This document shows, in pieces, positions 6,242 to 10,708 of a DNA stretch of 10,708 nucleotides (position 1 is the first letter of the stretch; every line of letters begins with the position of its first letter). The DNA is from Neisseriaceae bacterium (GTDB lineage Bacteria > Pseudomonadota > Gammaproteobacteria > Burkholderiales > Neisseriaceae), in the NCBI GenBank assembly GCA_017989485.1, contig JAGNPU010000031.1, positions 1 through 10,708 on the forward strand, written 5' to 3'. Under the pieces are notes generated by a model, which searched no databases, was not told where the DNA came from, and saw only the letters and a program-made list of their open reading frames with translations. Made by a program: the position numbers and the translations under genes.

Positions 6242-6598
6242 ATGTTAGTTAATTATTTTCCCGTATTGATTTTTATCATTATCGGTTTGGTGGCAGGCAG
6301 TACTTTTGTGTTTCTGGGCAGTGTTTTAGCGCCCAGCCGGCCTGACGCTGAAAAAAATTCTCCTTATGAGTGCGGTTTCGAAGCATTTGAAAACGCACGC
6401 ATGAAATTTGACGTCCGCTACTATCTCGTCGCCATCCTATTTATTTTGTTCGATTTGGAAATTGCGTTTATGTTTCCATGGGCAGTTGTGTACAAAGAAT
6501 TAGGCTTGTTTGGCTTCGGTTCTATGATGGTGTTCTTGGCCATCCTGGTAGTGGGTTTTGTATACGAATGGAAAAAAGGCGCTTTAGAATGGGAATAG
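6242..6598 (+). CDS. nuoA: NADH-quinone oxidoreductase subunit A
   Basis: Small membrane subunit of respiratory complex I, lying at the junction of the membrane arm and the quinone-binding hydrophilic arm. It is 118 residues with three hydrophobic helices (about 7-29, 61-83 and 90-108). The loop after helix 1 has the family motif [14 protein letters not shown] (40-53), with the conserved cysteine C44 and acidic residues, and helix 2 has [11 protein letters not shown] (70-80) with the conserved acidic pair. GAGG lies 13 bases before the ATG, a rather long spacing. It is the first gene of the operon, after the terminator and promoter region, and overlaps nuoB by 10 bases. Confidence 0.97.
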   Translation: MLVNYFPVLIFIIIGLVAGSTFVFLGSVLAPSRPDAEKNSPYECGFEAFENARMKFDVRYYLVAILFILFDLEIAFMFPWAVVYKELGLFGFGSMMVFLAILVVGFVYEWKKGALEWE

Positions 6599-7065
6599 AA
6601 GGCGTTTTCAAGCAAGGCTTTATCACCACATCGGCGGATAAGGTTTTGAACTACACGCGCACCGGCTCTTTGTGGCCTGTGACTTTCGGTTTGGCTTGTT
6701 GTGCGGTTGAAATGATGCACGCAGGTGCGGCTCGTTACGATTTAGACCGCTTCGGCATTATTTTTAGACCCAGTCCTCGCCAGTCCGATTTGATGATTGT
6801 AGCGGGGACTTTGTGTAATAAGATGGCCCCTGCCTTGCGTAAGGTGTACGACCAAATGGCCGAGCCGCGTTGGGTATTGTCGATGGGTTCGTGTGCGAAT
6901 GGGGGTGGTTACTACCACTATTCTTACTCTGTGGTTCGTGGTTGTGATCGCGTGGTGCCGGTAGACGTGTACGTGCCGGGTTGCCCACCGACCGCCGAAG
7001 CCTTGATTTATGGCTTGCTTCAATTACAGAATAAAATCAAACGCACCGCAACCATTGCTCGGTAG
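6589..7065 (+). CDS. nuoB: NADH-quinone oxidoreductase subunit B
   Basis: Peripheral-arm subunit that carries iron-sulfur cluster N2, the last electron carrier before ubiquinone. The chosen start [11 protein letters not shown] gives 158 residues, the usual betaproteobacterial length; AAGG lies nine bases upstream. A longer frame from 6478 would add 37 residues unrelated to the family inside nuoA and is rejected. Cluster ligands seen: C37 and C38 in [12 protein letters not shown]102 in [11 protein letters not shown] and C132 in [31 protein letters not shown] (59-75) is also highly conserved. Two more cysteines, C76 and C119, are not part of the ligand set. The start overlaps the nuoA end by 10 bases, and the stop overlaps the nuoC ribosome binding site. 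Confidence 0.98.
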   Translation: MGIEGVFKQGFITTSADKVLNYTRTGSLWPVTFGLACCAVEMMHAGAARYDLDRFGIIFRPSPRQSDLMIVAGTLCNKMAPALRKVYDQMAEPRWVLSMGSCANGGGYYHYSYSVVRGCDRVVPVDVYVPGCPPTAEALIYGLLQLQNKIKRTATIAR

Positions 7066-7074
7066 GAGTTTCTC

Positions 7075-7668
7075 ATGTCGGTAAAAGCTGAAAAACTACA
7101 GGCGACCTTGGCAGACACTTTTTCTGCGGTTGGCTGTAAGACTATATTATTCAAAGACGAAGTGACGCTTGAGTGTCCTGCTTCGGCCTATTTCGACGTC
7201 ATGCAGCAGCTGCGTGATGATCAAGCCTTTCATTTTGAAATCCTCATCGACCTGTGTGGCGTCGACTACAGCACGTATAAAAACCAGCCTTGGGCTGGCA
7301 AGCGTTTTGCTGTGGTGTCTCATTTGTTGTCGGTGAAGCACAATCAGCGCGTGCGCGTGAAGGTGTTTGCCGAGGAGGATGATTTCCCCGTTGTCGATTC
7401 TGTTGTGGCCTTGTACAGCGGCGCCAACTGGTTTGAGCGCGAGACGTTCGACCTGTACGGCGTGATGTTCAACAACCACCCAGACCTGCGTCGCCTGTTG
7501 ACCGACTATGGCTTTGTTGGCCATCCCTTCCGTAAGGATTTCCCAGTCTCTGGCTATGTGGAAATGCGCTACGACGAAAAAGAGGGTCGCGTCATTTATC
7601 AACCGGTAACGATAGAGCCACGTGAAGTCACGCCTCGGATCGTCAGAGAGGAGCAGTACGGTGGCTAA
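7075..7668 (+). CDS. nuoC: NADH-quinone oxidoreductase subunit C
   Basis: Peripheral-arm subunit of complex I (30-kDa family) without cofactors, which packs against NuoD and NuoB near the quinone site. It is 197 residues, as expected for a separate NuoC; in E. coli NuoC and NuoD are fused, here they are not. The family signature [20 protein letters not shown] (121-140) is present and continues into [17 protein letters not shown] (141-157). The N-terminal half contains [13 protein letters not shown] (53-65), also typical. AGGAG (7064-7068) lies six bases before the ATG and overlaps the nuoB stop. The 3' end overlaps nuoD by eight bases. Confidence 0.97.
   Translation: MSVKAEKLQATLADTFSAVGCKTILFKDEVTLECPASAYFDVMQQLRDDQAFHFEILIDLCGVDYSTYKNQPWAGKRFAVVSHLLSVKHNQRVRVKVFAEEDDFPVVDSVVALYSGANWFERETFDLYGVMFNNHPDLRRLLTDYGFVGHPFRKDFPVSGYVEMRYDEKEGRVIYQPVTIEPREVTPRIVREEQYGG
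7646..7653 (+). promoter_or_regulatory. Ribosome binding site that sets the nuoD GTG start
   Basis: GAGAGGAG inside the end of nuoC, seven bases before GTG 7661. It is the strongest such site in the window and argues for the GTG over the in-frame GTG at 7622. Confidence 0.85.
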
Positions 7669-8914
7669 TTTAAGAAACTACACCATTAACTTCGGTCCTC
7701 AGCATCCGGCCGCCCACGGCGTGTTGCGGATGATTGTGGAGATGGAAGGCGAGACGATTATTCGCGTCGACCCCCACATCGGCCTGCTGCACCGAGGTAC
7801 TGAAAAATTAATCGAACAAAAAACCTATTTGCAAGGCCTGCCGTACATGGATCGCCTCGACTATGTGTCGACCATGAACAACGAGCACGCCTATTGCTTG
7901 GCCATCGAGAAATTGCTCGACATTGAGGTGCCGATTCGTGCCCAGTACATCCGCGTGATGTTTGCCGAATTGACCCGCATCTTGAATCACCTGTTGTGGA
8001 TTGGCGCCCACGCCCTAGACGTTGGCGCGATGACCGTGTTTCTGTATGCCTTCCGTGAGCGTGAGCACATCATGGACATGTACGAAGCGGTGTCGGGCGC
8101 GCGTTTGCACGCGGCCTACTTCCGTCCCGGTGGCGTGTATCGCGACCTGCCAGACAGCGTGCCCCAGTATAAAGCCAATAAATTCCGCAATGCGAAAACC
8201 CTAGCGTCTTGGAACGAAGACCGCAAGGGCACGATGTTGGACTTTATTGAAGGCTTTGCCAAAAAATTCCCAACCAGTATTGATCAATACGAAACCCTGT
8301 TGACCGACAACCGGATTTGGAAACAGCGTACCGTCAACATTGGTGTGGTCAGCGAAGCGCGTGCCTACCAAATGGGCTTTACTGGCCCAATGCTGCGCGG
8401 CTCTGGCGTTGAATGGGACTTGCGTAAGTCTCAGCCTTACGACGTGTATGCCGACATGGACTTTGACGTGCCCGTAGGCGCCACCGGCGACTGCTACGAC
8501 CGTTACCTAGTGCGCGTGGCCGAAATGCGTGAGTCTGTCCGCATCATCGAGCAGTGCGTGGCCTGGTTGAAGGTCAATGAAGGCCCGGTCATCGTTGACG
8601 ACCATAAGGTGGCCCCACCGTCGCGCGAAGCGATGAAGGCCAATATGGAAGAGTTGATTCACCACTTTAAATTCTTTACCGAAGGCATGCACGTGTCTGA
8701 AGGCGAAGTGTATGTGGGGACCGAGCACCCTAAAGGGGAGTTTGGGATTTACATGATTTCAGATGGCGCCAACAAGCCTTACCGCGTGAAGATTCGCGCA
8801 CCAGGGTATGCCCATTTGAGTGGTATGGACGAAATGGCCAAAGGCCATATGTTGTCGGATGTGGTGACCATTATTGGGACCCAGGACATCGTATTTGGGG
8901 AGATCGACCGATAA
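7661..8914 (+). CDS. nuoD: NADH-quinone oxidoreductase subunit D
   Basis: 49-kDa subunit of complex I, which forms the quinone-reduction pocket together with NuoB and is related to [NiFe]-hydrogenase large subunits. A GTG start at 7661 gives 417 residues ([16 protein letters not shown]), the usual length; translation from 7622 would add 13 unrelated residues read out of frame with nuoC. Seen: [13 protein letters not shown] (11-23), the beta-hairpin with the histidines lining the quinone site; [12 protein letters not shown] (41-52), the family signature; [11 protein letters not shown] (68-78), with the conserved quinone-site tyrosine Y68; GLPYMDRLD (59-67); and the canonical C-terminus ending GEIDR. 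No hydrogenase-type nickel-binding cysteines are expected or seen. It overlaps nuoC by eight bases and nuoE by one (TAATG), implying coupled translation. Confidence 0.98.
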   Translation: MANLRNYTINFGPQHPAAHGVLRMIVEMEGETIIRVDPHIGLLHRGTEKLIEQKTYLQGLPYMDRLDYVSTMNNEHAYCLAIEKLLDIEVPIRAQYIRVMFAELTRILNHLLWIGAHALDVGAMTVFLYAFREREHIMDMYEAVSGARLHAAYFRPGGVYRDLPDSVPQYKANKFRNAKTLASWNEDRKGTMLDFIEGFAKKFPTSIDQYETLLTDNRIWKQRTVNIGVVSEARAYQMGFTGPMLRGSGVEWDLRKSQPYDVYADMDFDVPVGATGDCYDRYLVRVAEMRESVRIIEQCVAWLKVNEGPVIVDDHKVAPPSREAMKANMEELIHHFKFFTEGMHVSEGEVYVGTEHPKGEFGIYMISDGANKPYRVKIRAPGYAHLSGMDEMAKGHMLSDVVTIIGTQDIVFGEIDR

Positions 8915-9387
8915 TGTTATCTACCGTGTCATTACAAAAAATTGATGCCGAATTGGCAAAGTATCCAGCAGATCAACGCCGTTCTGCCATTATGTCGGCC
9001 CTGCGCATTGCTCAGGACGAAAAACGCGTGTTGACCTCTGAGCTGATCGAGTATGTGGCCCACTACGTGCGCATCGCGCCCGTGGCGGCTTTAGAAGTGG
9101 CCACATTCTATAATATGTACGATTTAAAGCCTGTGGGTCAATACAAGCTGACGGTGTGTACCAACCTGCCTTGCGCCTTGCGTGGCGGGGTCGATGCTGC
9201 GGATTACCTCAAGAAAAAATTAGGCGTTGAGTTTGGCCAAACCACTGCCGATGGCAAGTTTACCCTCGTCGAGGGCGAATGCATGGGTGCCTGTGGGGAT
9301 GCGCCCGTGATGTTGGTCAACAACCACAAAATGTGCAGCTTCATGACCCCAGAGGCGATTGAGCAGAAATTAGCGGAGTTAGACTGA
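8914..9387 (+). CDS. nuoE: NADH-quinone oxidoreductase subunit E
   Basis: 24-kDa subunit of the NADH-oxidising module of complex I, a thioredoxin-like protein carrying the [2Fe-2S] cluster N1a next to NuoF. It is 157 residues. The four ligands are visible: C82 and C87 in [12 protein letters not shown], and C123 and C127 in [13 protein letters not shown], in the family spacing C-x4-C and C-x3-C. The N-terminal helical region includes [18 protein letters not shown] (54-71), which is well conserved. The ATG overlaps the nuoD stop by one base, with GGGGAG 11 bases upstream. The TGA overlaps the nuoF ATG by one base. Confidence 0.97.
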   Translation: MLSTVSLQKIDAELAKYPADQRRSAIMSALRIAQDEKRVLTSELIEYVAHYVRIAPVAALEVATFYNMYDLKPVGQYKLTVCTNLPCALRGGVDAADYLKKKLGVEFGQTTADGKFTLVEGECMGACGDAPVMLVNNHKMCSFMTPEAIEQKLAELD

Positions 9388-10682
9388 TGGCTATTTATGA
9401 ATCAGGTGTGATTTTTAATCAGTTAGATACTGCGGATGCGGATTGCTGGACCTTAAAAGCCTATCAAGCACGCGGCGGTTATCAAGCGCTGAAAAAAATT
9501 CTGACCGAAAACATGACCCAAGACGACGTGATTGCCGAAGTGAAAGCTTCTGGCCTACGCGGTCGTGGGGGTGCGGGCTTCCCAACCGGTTTGAAATGGA
9601 GCTTTATGCCCCGTTCTTTTCCGGGCAATAAATACGTGGTGTGTAATACCGACGAAGGTGAGCCGGGCACGTTTAAAGACCGCGACATCATGCGTTTCAA
9701 TCCCCATGCGGTGATTGAGGGCATGATTATTGCCGGTTTTGCCATGGGCGCCGCCTCCGGTTACAACTACATCCACGGCGAAATTTTTGCCGAGTATGAG
9801 CGTTTTGAAGCCGCATTGGCCGAAGCCAAGGCGGCCGGGTTCTTGGGCGACAATATTTTGGGCAGCGACTTTAGCTTTGAGCTATACGGCCACCATGGCT
9901 ACGGTGCTTATATTTGTGGCGAAGAAACCGCCTTGCTGGAATCTTTAGAAGGCAAGAAGGGGCAGCCGCGCTTTAAGCCGCCGTTCCCTGCGTCTTATGG
10001 CCTGTACGGCAAGCCCACCACCATTAACAATACCGAAACCTTTGCCTCTGTGCCCTTCATCATCACCGATGGCGCGAGCAAGTTTGCCGAGCAGGGCATC
10101 CCCAACAGCGGCGGCACCAAGCTATTCTCGGTGTCAGGCCACGTTGAGCGCCCAGGCAACTACGAAGTGCCTTTGGGCACGCCGTTTGCCAAGCTGTTGG
10201 AAATGGCTGGCGGCATGCGCGGCGGCAAGAAATTAAAAGCCGTGATTCCTGGGGGGTCTTCTGCGCCGGTGCTGCCTGCCGACATCATGATGGACACCAC
10301 CATGGACTACGACGGCATCAGCAAGGCCGGTTCTATGTTGGGTTCGGGTGCGGTGATTGTGATGGACGAAGACGTGTGCATGGTTAAAGCACTGGAGCGT
10401 TTGTCTTACTTCTACTTTGAAGAATCATGTGGTCAATGTACCCCTTGCCGTGAAGGCACAGGTTGGTTATACAAAGTGGTACACCGCATTGAGAATGGTT
10501 TGGGCCGCCCAGAAGACTTGGCATTATTGGCTTCTGTAGGCGACAACATGGCCGGGCGCACCATTTGTGCCTTGGCCGATGCTGCCGTCTTTCCGGTGCG
10601 CAGTTTCACCAAGCATTTCTTAAACGAATTTGAGCATCATATCGAACACAAAAAATGTTTGGTTGATCACAAGTGGTTTTAA
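9387..10682 (+). CDS. nuoF: NADH-quinone oxidoreductase subunit F
   Basis: 51-kDa subunit that binds NADH and FMN and carries the [4Fe-4S] cluster N3, the entry point for electrons into complex I. It is 431 residues and complete. Seen: the glycine-rich FMN/NADH loop [15 protein letters not shown] (57-71), [15 protein letters not shown] (86-100), [17 protein letters not shown] (173-189), and the cluster N3 cysteines C348, C351 and C354 in [13 protein letters not shown], with C394 in [10 protein letters not shown]. All expected cofactor residues are present. GGAG lies eight bases before the ATG, which overlaps the nuoE stop (TGATG). Only 26 bases follow the stop; they end in AGGAT, which may be the start of a ribosome binding site for nuoG beyond the edge. 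Confidence 0.98.
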   Translation: MAIYESGVIFNQLDTADADCWTLKAYQARGGYQALKKILTENMTQDDVIAEVKASGLRGRGGAGFPTGLKWSFMPRSFPGNKYVVCNTDEGEPGTFKDRDIMRFNPHAVIEGMIIAGFAMGAASGYNYIHGEIFAEYERFEAALAEAKAAGFLGDNILGSDFSFELYGHHGYGAYICGEETALLESLEGKKGQPRFKPPFPASYGLYGKPTTINNTETFASVPFIITDGASKFAEQGIPNSGGTKLFSVSGHVERPGNYEVPLGTPFAKLLEMAGGMRGGKKLKAVIPGGSSAPVLPADIMMDTTMDYDGISKAGSMLGSGAVIVMDEDVCMVKALERLSYFYFEESCGQCTPCREGTGWLYKVVHRIENGLGRPEDLALLASVGDNMAGRTICALADAAVFPVRSFTKHFLNEFEHHIEHKKCLVDHKWF

Positions 10683-10708
10683 CACGCACTAAGCGTAACG
10701 ATTAGGAT

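Noticed and set aside
6478..6588. 37-residue N-terminal extension of NuoB inside nuoA
   Set aside because: The extension lies wholly within nuoA in another phase, and MGIEGVF at 6589 matches the usual NuoB N-terminus with a ribosome binding site.
7622..7660. 13-residue N-terminal extension of NuoD from an upstream GTG
   Set aside because: The sequence before MANLRNY is out-of-phase nuoC, and the strong GAGAGGAG site is placed for GTG 7661.
1..10708. Search for mobile elements, CRISPR arrays, defence or toxin genes and other accessory systems
   Set aside because: No transposase, integrase, regularly spaced repeat or unrecognised gene was seen; every coding stretch belongs to phosphate transport, tpiA, secG or complex I.

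Overview
The window looks like a chromosomal housekeeping region of a Gram-negative betaproteobacterium, most plausibly from the Neisseriales or a near relative. The reasons are the run tpiA, secG, tRNA-Leu, nuoA and onward, which is a familiar betaproteobacterial arrangement, and protein sequences (NuoB, NuoD, PstS, PstB) that read as close to known proteobacterial members. No genus can be fixed from the sequence alone. I found no insertion sequence, prophage, CRISPR array, toxin-antitoxin pair or defence gene.

Minus-strand half (1 to about 4700): phosphate uptake. Reading in the direction of transcription, pstS (periplasmic phosphate-binding protein), pstC and pstA (permeases) and pstB (ATPase) form a compact operon encoding the high-affinity ABC phosphate importer. 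A Pho-box-like direct repeat lies ten bases upstream of a -10 element before pstS. A stem-loop sits between pstS and pstC. The operon ends with pstB and a hairpin; no phoU follows. About 230 bases further on, on the same strand and with its own likely promoter, begins a Pit-family phosphate transporter gene that runs off the left edge. A high-affinity and a low-affinity phosphate transporter are therefore in tandem.

Divergent region (4606 to 4833): the control region shared by pstS (leftward) and tpiA (rightward). It holds the Pho-box-like element, a second pair of GTCAT repeats, a G-rich tract and a good sigma-70-like promoter for tpiA.

Plus-strand half (4792 to the right edge): tpiA (triosephosphate isomerase) and secG (translocon subunit), then tRNA-Leu(GAG), closed by a strong intrinsic terminator. 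A new promoter region then leads into the respiratory complex I operon nuoA, nuoB, nuoC, nuoD, nuoE, nuoF. The nuo genes overlap or almost touch and are probably translationally coupled. nuoG and the remaining subunits presumably continue beyond the window.

No plainly novel system was found. The items most worth a second look are regulatory: the Pho-box-like site, the pstS-pstC stem-loop flanked by a 10-base direct repeat, the TGTACA repeat over the proposed nuo promoter, the G-rich tract before tpiA, and the missing phoU.
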